Below are positions 1-9,821 of a stretch of 64,000 nucleotides of DNA, piece after piece. The position numbers were made by a program, and so were the translations under genes. Positions within the stretch are counted from its first letter, which is position 1, and each line of letters starts with the position of its first letter. Source of the DNA: Pleurodeles waltl (lineage: Eukaryota > Chordata > Amphibia > Caudata > Salamandridae); the NCBI RefSeq assembly GCF_031143425.1, contig NC_090440.1, forward strand, positions 340,879,844 through 340,943,843, given 5' to 3'. The notes beneath the pieces are model-generated. The model searched no databases and was not told the origin of the DNA. It saw only the letters and a program-made list of their open reading frames with translations.

Positions 1-297
1 CTCCTGACCAGTGACGATACTTGGGCCATCCTGGGCAATGACTCCGGCGGTGGTCTCCTGACCAGTGACAATACTTGGGCCCTCCTGGGCAATGCCAATG
101 GCGGTGGTCTCCTGACCAGTGACGATACGTGGGCCCTCCTGGGCAATGACTCCGGCGGTGGTCTCCTGACCAGTGACGATACTTGGGCCCTCCTGGGCAA
201 TGACTCCGGCGGTGGTCTCCTGACCAGTGACGATACTTGGGCCCTCCTGGGCAATGACTCTGGCGGTGGTCTCCTGACCAGTGACAACGGTGCTGGC
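1..297 (-). repeat. 54-bp tandem repeat encoding an 18-aa protein repeat
   Basis: Five full units and part of a sixth start at 1, 55, 109, 163, 217 and 271. Each is 54 bp and begins CTCCTGACCAGTGAC. On the minus strand, in the MybA frame, the unit encodes 18 residues built around AQEGPSIVTGQE. The array lies in the C-terminal part of MybA and continues beyond the window edge. Copies 2 and 3 carry different repeat units at the equivalent place. Confidence 0.95.
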
Positions 298-2752
298 GGG
301 GGCGTCCCGGCTGCCGGGAAGGATGTCGCCCTTCTCCGCTGTGATGCTCACACCAGGATGTGCGGACTTCTTCTGGCCCTTCCCCACCTTTGGAGGAGTC
401 ACAGCTGACTCTGCAATCCCCCTGGGACCCCTGTGAGTTGTTTTGCCTCCAGGAGTCTTCACCCGGTCCCGTCGGCCACTTTCCAACTTCAGAGCCTTTA
501 CAGGGGGTGGACTGCCAGTGTCTTGGCTCTGTGTCACACTGCCTGCCCTGGTGGCCGGTGCACTCCACACACCTTGAACACGCACCACTGGTACTGGAGG
601 GTTTTTGGCTGAGGCGCTACAACGGGACTGATGAATTTGAGGGGTGGGGGCAAAAAGGTCAACTTTGCAGAGGGACAGTTTCTGACGAACACTGGGATGG
701 GTAGCTGGAGGGGGTCTGGGAGTGGAGGAAGAGGAGGTGGTTGTAGGAGGTGTCACTTTAGGTGTTTTGGGTGCAGGTGCAGGTACTGGAGGCTGTCGTG
801 AGGTGGATGGATGTTGGGTGTGTGGGTGCCCGCGTTTGTGTACTTTGGGAGGGGGCGTCACAGACACACTGGGAGAGGACACAGGGGACGTGTAAATGGG
901 AGTGGAGGTGGTGAGTGCAGGTGAGCGGGGTGTGGTGCTGGGTGTTCTGGTGCGAGTCCTGGTGCCTGTAGATGTAGTGCATGCAGGTGAGAGTGTAGAT
1001 GACACTGGGAGGGAGGAGGGAGACGACGAGGAGGGGGACACAGTGGAGCCAGTGGATGTTGCTGTGTCTGCCTGTGGGTGATGCTTGTGTGTGTGCCTGT
1101 GGGTTGTGTGGTGCCTATGTTTGCCTGAGCTACTTTTGGGTGTTGAGGTGTATGCATGCTTGTCTGATGGTGTGCTTGGGACAGGCTGGGGTACAGGGGA
1201 TTGGGTCTGGGTGGAGGAAGTGGGAAGGGGGAGGCTGGAGACAGGGACAATGGCTGCCATCAGTGCTGAGGCGAGAGATTGCAGGGTTCGATGATGGGCA
1301 GCCTGACCAGAATGAATGCCCTCCAGGAATGCATTAGTGTGTTGCAATTGCCTTTCTACACCCTGGATGGCATTCACAATGGTAGACTGCCCAACAGTGA
1401 GTGACCTGAGGAGGTCAATGGCCTCCTCACTGAGGGCAGCAGGGGTGACTGGGGCAGGGCCTGAGGTGCCTGGGGCGAAGGTGATGCCCACCCTCCTGGG
1501 TGAGCGGGCACGGGGCGAACGCTGAGGGGCTGCTGGGAGGGCGGTGCTGGTAGGGGAGGTGGCGGCTGTACCTGTAGAAGTGGGGGGCACAGATGGTGCT
1601 GCCACCACAAGGGAGCTCCCATCGGCGGACGAGTCTGTGTCGCTGGTTGGTGATCCGGTGACTGACATGTAGCTCCCCTCGCCCTCCGTCCCACTGGTGC
1701 ATTCTGAGTCTGTGGTGTGGCCCTCCATGGCCATGTGGGATGCAGCTTCCTCGTGCCCCGGTGCCACTGTACCTCCGTCTGATGATGCTGATGCACATAA
1801 GAACAGGGAGAGCAGAAAAGGGGGGAGGGGACGACAGAAAAGACAGGTTGAGTGCATGGATTACTGCTACCGTTGGCGGACAATACAGACACAGCAGCCC
1901 CCTGCACTACGCCGTGCTCTTGGCCTCTACAGAACCAAATCCTGCGATCTGGCCTACATGCCTATGGTGGACATCTGCACACATGGATGTCACAGGGGCA
2001 TCTATACCTGTACTTGGGCCACTACTGAGGTGGGGTGGAGTGCCACATGCCCTGCATTTCGGAGGGGCCTAGCCTACGTATTTCTGCCTGTCCTAGGTAC
2101 TCCCACAGCCCTCCTTCCTCAGCCAGCCCCTCAATTGCGCGCCAAGTACCCAGAAAGAGGTTGTACTCACCCCCTTATGTCTGCTGTGATGCCCTCAAGC
2201 GCCCATCCAACTCAGGGTAGGCCACTGCCAGGATCCAGAACATCACGGGGGTCATGTTGCGATGGGCACCCCTCCCACGTTGGGAGGCCATCCCCAGCTG
2301 AGCCTCCGCCGTCTTCATGCTACAGCGGCGAATGTCCTCCCATCTCTTCCGGCAGTGGATGCCCCGTCTCTGGTGGGCCCCCAGGGTCCGGACTTCCTTG
2401 GCGATGGCACGCCAAATGTCCTTCTTCTGGTGGGCGCTGACCTACATGACATGCACAAGGGAAGAAGAGAAGTCATTACCAACTGCACCGTCGATGTAAG
2501 TGTCCACCCTCCCTACCCTTGCCATGTGGCACATGCATTCACATGCATTCATGTTCCCTGAACTCAGCCCCCTTCCCTCTTACAACCAGCCCTCTCCACC
2601 CAGGCCTAGCCCATACAACGTGCTCCCTGTGAACTTACCTGTTGGTCTGGAGGACCGTAGAGTAGCGTGTACTGGGGGAGGACCCCGTCTACTAGTTTCT
2701 CCAACTCCTGAGCAGAGAAGGCAGGGGCCCTTTCCCCAGACGCACCAGCCAT
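1..2752 (-). pseudogene. MybA: Myb/SANT-like accessory protein of Harbinger copy 1, one premature stop
   Basis: Accessory gene of the transposon, probably a DNA-binding partner of the transposase as in two-gene Harbinger elements. I read three exons. Exon 1 (2752-2639) encodes 38 aa starting MAGASGERAPAF. Exon 2 (2441-2171) encodes the Myb/SANT-like domain, with Trp in DIWRAIAKEV and KRWEDIRR and many Arg/Lys. Exon 3 (1787 to beyond base 1) encodes a Thr/Ser/Pro-rich protein with a likely coiled coil near LSEEAIDLLRSLTVGQ, then the 54-bp repeats. Donors are GTAAGT and GTGAGT and acceptors are TAG and CAG. Exon phases join correctly. Exon 2 has an in-frame TAA at 2177-2175 where the other copies have CAA, so about 126 residues ending after the Myb domain would be made. 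Exon 3 is otherwise open. Confidence 0.85.
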
Positions 2753-3243
2753 CGTCGCTTCCAGACCGAGGTCACAGCAGCACTTGCAGTGTAGGTCCTT
2801 TTCTGTCGAAGGTCAGGTATCGAGTGATTGAACAGATAGAAAATGGCAGGCACGTCCGCGGCGGTGACGTCCGCGGCAGTATGTATCATCACCGCCGGCG
2901 CACCTGATCATTGGCCCCTGGGACCCATAGGGTCCAATGTTAACCAATGGAGCATTGCGCCGTGGTCTACTACCGCCTACCGCGACGGTGTGCAACGCCA
3001 GCGCAGTTACCTCACAATCCCATTGCCCTACTTTAGTGGTCAGGCAGCCGCCATTTCAGGGGCCCACATGGCTTCTTTTACTACTGCATCACACATAGCT
3101 AAGCCTACACTCAACACACATACAGGAAGGGTTTTGTGTTTGGTGTCGTGTTCTGTGTATCTGTGGGTACATACCTGGAACTTTGTTGACTATGTGGTCG
3201 CTGTTGTCCTTCCTAGGCACCGTCAGCTGGGACAATTGAGAAG
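2753..3243. promoter_or_regulatory. divergent promoter interval between MybA and transposase, copy 1
   Basis: About 490 bp separate the minus-strand MybA start (2752) from the plus-strand transposase start (3244). The same head-to-head arrangement recurs in copies 2 and 3, so this is the natural place for a shared bidirectional promoter. It contains GC-rich stretches with CCGC motifs around 2850-2990. I see no certain TATA box. The promoter role is inferred from gene layout only. Confidence 0.5.
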
Positions 3244-4245
3244 ATGGCGGAATCCTACCGACCGCTGGTGGACCTGTTGACAATGGAGGAGCGACATTTA
3301 CTCGTCACCTACAGGTTTGACCGTGCCACTATCCAGGAACTATGTACCCAGTTGGAGCCAGACCTGATATCACCAATCCGCCATCCCATTGGAATCCCCC
3401 CTGACGTGCAGGTGCTGTCAGTGCTCCATTTCCTTGCAAGTGGGTCTTTTCAGACAACAGTGACCGTGGCATCAGGGATGTCCCAGCCTATGTTTTCCAA
3501 CATCTTGTCCAGAGTGTTGGCCGCCCTGCTCAAACACGTAAGGAGATACATCATTTTCCCTGAGGTGGAGGATTTGGCTACAGTGAAAGGTGACTTCTAT
3601 GCCCTTGGACATATCCCCAACATCATAAGTGCTATTGATGGGACCCATGTAACTCTGGTCCCCCCCCACAGGAGTGAACAGGTGTACAGGAACCGGAAGA
3701 GTTATCATTCCATGAATGTACAGATGGTATGTTTGGCAGACCAGCACATCTCCCAGGTAAATGCTATGTTCCCTGGCTCAGTGCATGACTCCTACATCCT
3801 GCGGAATAGCAGCATCCCTTATATGATGGGTCAACTCCAGAGGCACCGTGTGTGGCTCTTAGGGGACTCTGGTTACCCCAACCTTTCCTGGCTATTGACC
3901 CCAGTGAGGAATCCCAGGACCAGGGTAGAGGACCGCTACAATGAGGCCAATGGGCAGACTAGGAGGGTGATCGAACGCACCTTCGGCCTCCTGAAGGCCA
4001 GGTTCAGGTGCCTCCATATGACCGGTGGATCCCTTTTCTACTCACCAAGGAAGGTGTGCCAGATCATCATCGCCTGCTCGATGCTTCACAATCTTGCTTT
4101 GCGACGCCAGGTGCCTTTTCTGCAGGAGGATGGTCCAGATGGCGGTGTTGTGGCAGCTGTGGAGCCTGTGGACAGTGATGAGGAGGAAGCTGAGGAAGAA
4201 GACAACGACAACAGGGTGTCAGTCATACAGCAATATTTCCAGTGA
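3244..4245 (+). CDS. HARBI1-like DDE transposase, intact and intronless (Harbinger copy 1)
   Basis: Nuclease/transposase of the PIF/Harbinger superfamily, expected to cut the element ends in the nucleus. The 333-aa ORF is uninterrupted and near the usual HARBI1 length of about 350 aa. A helix-turn-helix-like region spans about residues 70-97. Candidate catalytic residues are Asp132 in AIDGTHV, Asp208 in LLGDSGY and Glu244 in RVIERTFGLLKARF, so the second Asp and the Glu are 35 residues apart. The C-terminus is an acidic tail of Asp/Glu runs. Copies 2 and 3 have an intron inside the LLG-DSG codons; here it is absent with the reading frame kept. A second ATG at 3283 (Met14) is the start shared with the other copies, because the 3244 ATG is out of frame there. 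Confidence 0.95.
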   Translation: MAESYRPLVDLLTMEERHLLVTYRFDRATIQELCTQLEPDLISPIRHPIGIPPDVQVLSVLHFLASGSFQTTVTVASGMSQPMFSNILSRVLAALLKHVRRYIIFPEVEDLATVKGDFYALGHIPNIISAIDGTHVTLVPPHRSEQVYRNRKSYHSMNVQMVCLADQHISQVNAMFPGSVHDSYILRNSSIPYMMGQLQRHRVWLLGDSGYPNLSWLLTPVRNPRTRVEDRYNEANGQTRRVIERTFGLLKARFRCLHMTGGSLFYSPRKVCQIIIACSMLHNLALRRQVPFLQEDGPDGGVVAAVEPVDSDEEEAEEEDNDNRVSVIQQYFQ

Positions 4246-4726
4246 CACACAGGTGAGAACATTTTAATTTTTACCATTACATTCACTGTCACACGTCTTC
4301 CTCTATCCTGTGTGTAATTTTATAGCATTAGTTGGTAACTGAGTTGTACCTTTCCATTACGGTTTCACAGGTGTGGTTACCAACGTGTGTTATCAGCTTG
4401 CATCCTTCAAGGACTTGTGATGTGTGACATAGGTATGTTGGCTTTACAACTATAAACGCATTTTGACACTGTCATTGATAATACATTTTACAAAATCACC
4501 GACTGACTCCAGATTGTTTTGTGGTTCAAGGGTGTTTATTTAAGTGCTCAAGAATGGAGGGGGTTGTAATATGGTGATGGGGGACGGTGGGGGAATGTCC
4601 ATGGCAGAGTCTAGTCCATTGGTAACACAGGTGCACTGGCCATATGGGCTTTGGAAGTGGAGCTGGGGCAGTTAAAGTTTGGACAGGGTAACAAAGTGGG
4701 ACAGTTGGAGGACAATCAGGGTGGTC
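4246..4726. other. convergent 3' interval between transposase and MybB, copy 1
   Basis: This 480-bp non-coding stretch separates the stop codons of the two convergent genes. It is conserved in all three copies (compare 30438-30905 and 37703-38182). It holds the polyadenylation signal of MybB and presumably that of the transposase. I see no other coding potential. Confidence 0.6.
4535..4540 (-). terminator. polyadenylation signal for MybB, copy 1
   Basis: AATAAA on the minus strand, about 190 bp past the MybB stop codon. The same hexamer stands at 30714-30719 in copy 2 and 37889-37894 in copy 3. Confidence 0.6.
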
Positions 4727-6253
4727 TCATTTCCTGGCGGGGGTCTTGCCATCTTGCTCTGTCCTGTTTCTGGATCTCAGGGACCGCTTGCATGGTGGTT
4801 GTCCGTCTGCAGGGGGTGGGGTGCTGGTGTGATGGTCCTGTGGTGGGGCGTCCTGTCCACTAGCGCCGGCGGAGGTGGTGGGCAGTTCATCGTCCATGCT
4901 AGTGTCAGGGGCCCCTTGGAGTGCCACGGTGTCCCTCAAGGTCTGCTGTATGTCCTTCAGCACCTCTACAATGGTGCCCAGGGCGGAACTGATGGTCCTG
5001 AGCTCCTCCCTGAAGCCCAAATACTGTTCGTCCTGCAGGCGCTGGGTCTCCTGAAACTTGGCCAGGACCGTCGCCATCGTCTCCTGGGAGCGGTGGTATG
5101 CTCCCATGATGGAGGAGAGGGCCTCGTGGAGAGTGGGTTCCCTTGGCCTGTCCACCCCCTGTCGCACAGCAGCCCTCCCAGTTCCCCTGTGTTCCTGTGC
5201 CTCCGTCCCATGGACCGTGTGCCCACTACCACTGCCCCCAGGTCCCTGTTGTTGTTGGGGTGGTGGGTTATCCTGGGTTCCCTGTAGTGGTGGACACACC
5301 GCTGATTGACGTGTCCTGAGTAGGGAGGTATGGGCCTGCTGGGTTGGTGCTGTGCTGGTGTTACCAGAGGGTGGAAGGTCAGTGTTGGGCTGTGCCTGTG
5401 CAAGGGGAACCAACTGTCTCGAGGCCCACGATGGTCCGGGCTGGTCATCAGGATCCAGTAGGGCAGAGCTGCTATCGTCACTGTGGGCCTCTTCTGTGGG
5501 TGGAGTGGAGTTGTCTGGTCCCTCCGGTGTGGTGACGGTCCTTCGTGATTCTGCAGGGGCATAAGTGCATGATTATTGCATGTGTGTGTGTCATGGTGTG
5601 CAATGGGTGGGTGTGCGTGTACCGCAATGCAAGCAATCCTGTGGGGGGGTTTGTGTGATGATGGTTAGGGGGTTGTTATGGGTATGTGCAGTGGGCATGC
5701 CTTAGTGAGGGGTGACCATGCTTAGTTGTGTCATGCAGGGCTTGGTGTTGGGATGTGTGGTTTGTGTTATGAGTACATTAGTGAGGAGTTGTAGTGATAG
5801 GAGAGGGGATGAGGGTGGGGGGTGTGATAGCATGCAGGTAGGGTGGGGAATATTATAGTTAAGATTTGACTTACCAGTGTCCATTCCTCCACCGACTCCT
5901 CCGAGGGCCTCAGGATGCATGATGGTCAAGACTTGCTCCTCCCATGTTGTTAGTTGTGGGGGAGGAGGTGGGGGTCCGCCGCCAGTCCGCTGAACCGCGA
6001 TGTTGTGCCTGGAGACAACTGAACGCACCTTCCCCCGTAGGTGGTTCCACCTCTTCCTGATGTCCTCCTGATTTCTTGGATGCTGTCCCACAGCGTTGAC
6101 CCTGTCAACTATTCTGCGCCATAGCTCCATCTTCCTGGCTATGGATGAGTGCTGCACCTGTGAGCCAAATAGCTGAGGCTCTACCCGTAGGATTTCCTCC
6201 ACCATGACCCTGAGCTCCTCCTCGGAAAACCGGGGGTGTCTTTGGCGTGACAT
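4727..6253 (-). CDS. MybB: second Myb/SANT-like accessory protein, intact (Harbinger copy 1)
   Basis: Two-exon gene predicted to encode 400 aa. Exon 1 (6253-5875) starts MSRQRHPRFSEEELRV and encodes a Myb/SANT-like DNA-binding domain of about 100 residues, with ELWRRIVDRVN and DIRKRWNHLRGKVRS, followed by a proline run. The donor is GTAAGT at 5874-5869 and the acceptor CTGCAG ends at 5551. Exon 2 (5550-4727) encodes a Thr/Pro/Gln-rich segment, a likely coiled coil around residues 263-335 (QETMATVLAKFQETQRLQ onward) and a basic tail ending KTPARK that could act as a nuclear signal. Exon lengths of 379 and 824 nt sum to a multiple of three with no internal stop. It differs from MybA in sequence and position, so it is not a simple duplicate in the element. 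A role in end binding or transposase import is inference. Confidence 0.85.
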
Positions 6254-6810
6254 GGGGTGGTGTAGGTGATGTGTGGGGTGGTGTATGTGGTGATGAGTAC
6301 AGTGATGTGTAGTGGTGTGTGGTGTTTGGTGCGTGGATGTTGTGTGGGTGATGGTGTTGTGTGCCTCTGTGTGGTGGGGTTGTCTATTCTGTGCTCTCTC
6401 TCTGGCCTTCGTTCGTGATTTTTTGGTCATAGGGGTTTGTGGGTGATGTGGGTGTGTGTTTTATATAGTATTGAGTGTGTGGGAGTGGTGTGTGTACGTG
6501 TATCAGGTGTGTATATTTGTAATTGTCCAATGTGGCTGTGTTTTGGAGATGTGTGTGTATTTTGAGTGCGGCGGTGTGTACCGCCAATGGAATACCGCGG
6601 TTGAAAGACCGCCGCGTGGATTCGTGGCTTTATTTTCGCCAGTTTAACACTCACCTTTGGTGTGGCGGAGTTGTGTGGGTGTCTGAATTTCGGCGAATTC
6701 CGAGATGTGTGTCATAATAGCTGTGGCGGAATTCCGCGGCCACGGCGGTGTATTGGCGGTCTTCTGCACTGCGGTAAACGGCTTTTACTGCCAATTTTGT
6801 AATGACCCCC
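6254..6810. repeat. right subterminal region and terminal inverted repeat, Harbinger copy 1
   Basis: A TG-rich stretch upstream of MybB (about 6260-6560) is followed by GC-rich subterminal sequence with repeated GGCGGT/ACCGCC motifs, and then the TIR ending at 6810. The interval is also the MybB 5' flank, so it should contain the MybB promoter. No clear TATA box was recognised. Confidence 0.7.
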
Positions 6811-6813
6811 TAT

Positions 6814-8836
6814 GTCTTCTTTTTGAGAAAATCCTACACAACCAGGTTGATGCAATGCGCCAAAGAAAGGAAATTTAAATAGCCACCATCTGTCATTGAC
6901 TTGACTAAATCACTGCCATTGTCTGTGGCAACAAATCCAATTCTGAGACCTTTAGGTCGCAGCCATTCCAACATCTTGTTGCTAATGTTTTCCAAGACGA
7001 TTGCAGCAGTATGGTATTTCTCCACGGCAAACATAGCTAATGTTGCATGCCTCCGAATACCCTTAAAAGCATCTTCAGTGCGGAGACCTATAAATAGCTG
7101 TTGCCTAACCCCCGCAAAAGAGATTCACTGTGTAGTGATACACATGTAGTCAGTTGCTTGATGACTGGTCCACATGTCTCTCATGAGGTGGATAGTGTGA
7201 ACATCACTTTGCTGCAAGGTTGCGCCAAAGTCGAACGAATTGCAGCACATCATGATGGAGCACGGGAACAGCAACTCTGTCAAAAACAAATCTTACTCCT
7301 TCCACAGAAGAAAAAGGGAGGAGGCTAAGCGCTAACATTTTAGGCAGCTTTCCCTTGTACAAATGTGATGTTGTGTGGTTGCGGTTGCAGGGCCTCTCCA
7401 GTATAAACAATCCAATAATAGTAGACTAGATTTTCTTATTTTCTGGGGCCACTGACTCAAGCGATTTCTAAGAAGTAGAAGGTAGTAGATTCAGTGTGCA
7501 TCTTAGGGCAGTCACTGTATGCTTTGGTGTCTCCATCTGACTCTTCTGACATTCTGAGGTCACTGATGTGAGTGATGCTAACACACTGCTAGGGACAGAG
7601 CTGCTTTGTGTAAAGATGTCACCCCCTTCTTCCTCATCACCTCACACCCTGATTGGAGCTGATGATTCCGTGCTCTCTTCACCTTCATCACCACCATGTC
7701 AGCCATTTTGTTAAGGTGCTCTTCCCAACAGATTGCTGGATGATTTTCAGAAGGGTTATTTGGCCCTCAGTACCATAGTGTGAACCAGGGTTACCTTGAC
7801 AAACAGTCACGTGGCAAATGGAGCATCTTGCAATGTTATTCTCCTGAGTGCTAATTGTACAAAAGTCCCAACTTGCTGAGGAGCACATTCTTAGTGTGTC
7901 TGTGCCAATGTCTGAAGAATAACTGGAAGTAAGTGTGTGTTATTGATTGCCTCTCTGTAGTGCATACTTCTACTGAGGTAGGGGTTGATGCTGATCTCAT
8001 TAGGGGCCTTACAAATATGGGAGCGGGCACTAGCAGTGGTGCCCTTTGCCACATCCCTGGGAACAGGATGAATAGGGGAGATAACAATGGTAATGTTGGT
8101 CTCCTCTCTGCCAGTTTCCATAACAATGATTGGGTCATTGTCATCCTCCTCATCCCCTTCAATAATTGTATGGCTTTCAGGGATATCTCCTGGCATATCT
8201 CGGACTCTACACTAGTCAAATCCATATCCAGATCATCCTCAGAGGAAGTGTTTTGAGATAGTGGAGTTCCCATCTTTTTTTTGCTGGAGATCTGTGAGCC
8301 AATAATTCTAAAAGAGTAGGTTCTTGCTCTGCAGAAAGCTCACCGTCCTGTTCTGCTCCAACTTCAGGAAAATCTACTATTACTGTCTGCAGCTGATGTC
8401 CACTTTGCCCTGTTTTCTGAAATGTCTGGGCACCACTTTACGAAAGGGACATATCCAATTCAATGACACTACTCGTCAGCATTGCCATGATCGCAGTAGC
8501 TGCCTCGCTGGCAGACATGGACAAAGGCTTAGGTTGGAGTGGTGCCATTGATGTGGGAGAGCTGCTCCCAGTTTCCTCCCCAGAAGCCAGAGCAACAGGC
8601 ATAAGTTTCTGGAAAATGGTTGTGGTTGGAAAGCCAGTGGTGGAATGCTGCTTCTTTTCACTGGCCAGTTTCCTGGCAGCACCTTTCTTTGGGGCCATCT
8701 TAAAACTGTCAGATGGCAGTGGCACTGACCTGCACAAGTGAAGAGATTGGAGGACTGACGTCACATGTGTGGCCACGTGTCTTCTACTAGCCTTCTGTTT
8801 GGTAGCACTATTGGTGATGTCTCTTTTCTTGTGCAT
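6814..8836 (-). pseudogene. decayed hAT-family transposase
   Basis: Remnant of a hAT DNA transposon on the minus strand in several frames. The N-terminal segment (8836-8438) is Lys/Ser-rich. Next is a BED-type zinc finger (7888-7688) with the Cys pair CSIC preserved but the His ligands degraded. A catalytic-core piece (7034-6834) carries the hAT hallmark LAHCINLVV preceded by FVATDNGSD. The chain is broken by frameshifts and by a stop directly after that motif. The C-terminal dimerisation part is missing because Harbinger copy 1 abuts at 6810; it may continue left of that insertion, outside the window. The hAT insertion is therefore older than Harbinger copy 1. Confidence 0.75.
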
Positions 8837-8920
8837 CTAAAAGCAAACAAGCAAACAAGCAAGAAAAACATTTAGTGAAACATGGCATTGTTGTTGTTCG
8901 ATAGTACAGATAAAGACAAT

Positions 8921-9818
8921 GGCCCTCATTTTAATATTTAATATTGGTGGTAAGTGGCACCTATCTCTGTGGCGACAGCCGCCAAAAGACCTTCACCGCG
9001 GCTAACATCCATCTGCCATAATATGACCACAGCCGGATGTCCGCCTGTGGCCATGCTGGTGGATGGTGTTAAGGTGGCGCTGCTGTCACCAGCAGTGCCA
9101 CATCAGTAGACCGCTGCCAGCCGTATTCTGAAATATAATGCAGCCTAGCAGGGTTCTGCTGATGGGTACTGCTGGCGGTAGCAGCGCCGCGTACTGTCAA
9201 CTGCTGGAAGTCCCCCTGGATGCAGGTAAGTCAGGTTGCCGACAGCAGAGAGGGGTGGGGGGTGTTGTGTGTGTGTGGGGGTGTGTGCATGAATGTGTGA
9301 GTGTGTGCGTGTATGCAAATGCGTGTAGTGTTGTTTGCATGTGTGTATGTGTGAGAATGCATGAATGAATGAAAATGTGAATGCATGTCTGCGTGTCAGT
9401 ATGAATGTGTGTACGGATGCGTGCGTGAATGAATGGATGCATGTGTGTATGAATGCATGTATGTCTGTGTGAGTGAGTGTGTGAATGAATGATGTGTGCC
9501 TGCAAGTGTGCATGTATGGAGGGGATTGGAATGGGGGAATGTGGATGGAGGGGGGTGGGGGGCATCTGGGGAGTGCAAGGGTGCGTGGGTGGTCCTCATA
9601 GCAGTGACAGGTAGGCAGGGTTCAAATGCCACCGGCGGTACAGTAGTGGCCACCGGGTTGGAGATTAGTATCTCTAGCCCGGCGGCTGCTACCGGCATGG
9701 CGGTCGGTGTGGTATATTGGCTTCAGCCAACCCGCCAATGTCATAACGGTATGTACCGCCAGTCTGTTGGTGGTACTCCACCACAATTACACCGACAGCC
9801 GGCATCATAATGACCCCC
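8921..9818. mobile_element. non-autonomous Harbinger-like element (898 bp) with AAT target duplication
   Basis: Starts GGCCCTCATTTTAA and ends TCATAATGACCCCC, which are imperfect inverted repeats resembling the termini of the large Harbinger copies. AAT flanks both sides (8918-8920 and 9819-9821). GGCGGT/ACCGCC motifs occur near both ends as in the autonomous copies. No coding region is present. It was probably mobilised in trans by a related Harbinger transposase. Confidence 0.8.
9263..9500. repeat. degenerate TG/ATGA-rich simple repeat
   Basis: Interrupted runs of TG and GAATGA-like units inside the non-autonomous element. Long ORFs on either strand here are products of the simple repeat and are not genes. 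Confidence 0.8.
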
Positions 9819-9821
9819 AAT

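Larger units (their letters stand above)
1..6810 (+). mobile_element. PIF/Harbinger DNA transposon, copy 1 (left end outside window)
   Basis: Three-gene Harbinger transposon, oriented by its transposase. Gene order is MybA (minus), HARBI1-like transposase (plus), MybB (minus), then the right terminal inverted repeat ending at 6810 with TTGTAATGACCCCC. The reverse complement of that end matches the ends of copies 2 and 3 (GGNGGTCATTACAA type). TAT follows at 6811-6813, the same 3-bp target as copy 2. The left end lies beyond base 1, so the left TIR and TSD cannot be checked. Its right edge falls inside a hAT transposase remnant, so the element probably inserted into that older transposon. It is the best preserved of the three copies: two of its three genes are open. 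Confidence 0.93.

Noticed and set aside
9145..9565. 122-codon His/Thr-rich ORFs
   Set aside because: Translation of a TG/ATGA simple repeat inside a non-autonomous transposon.
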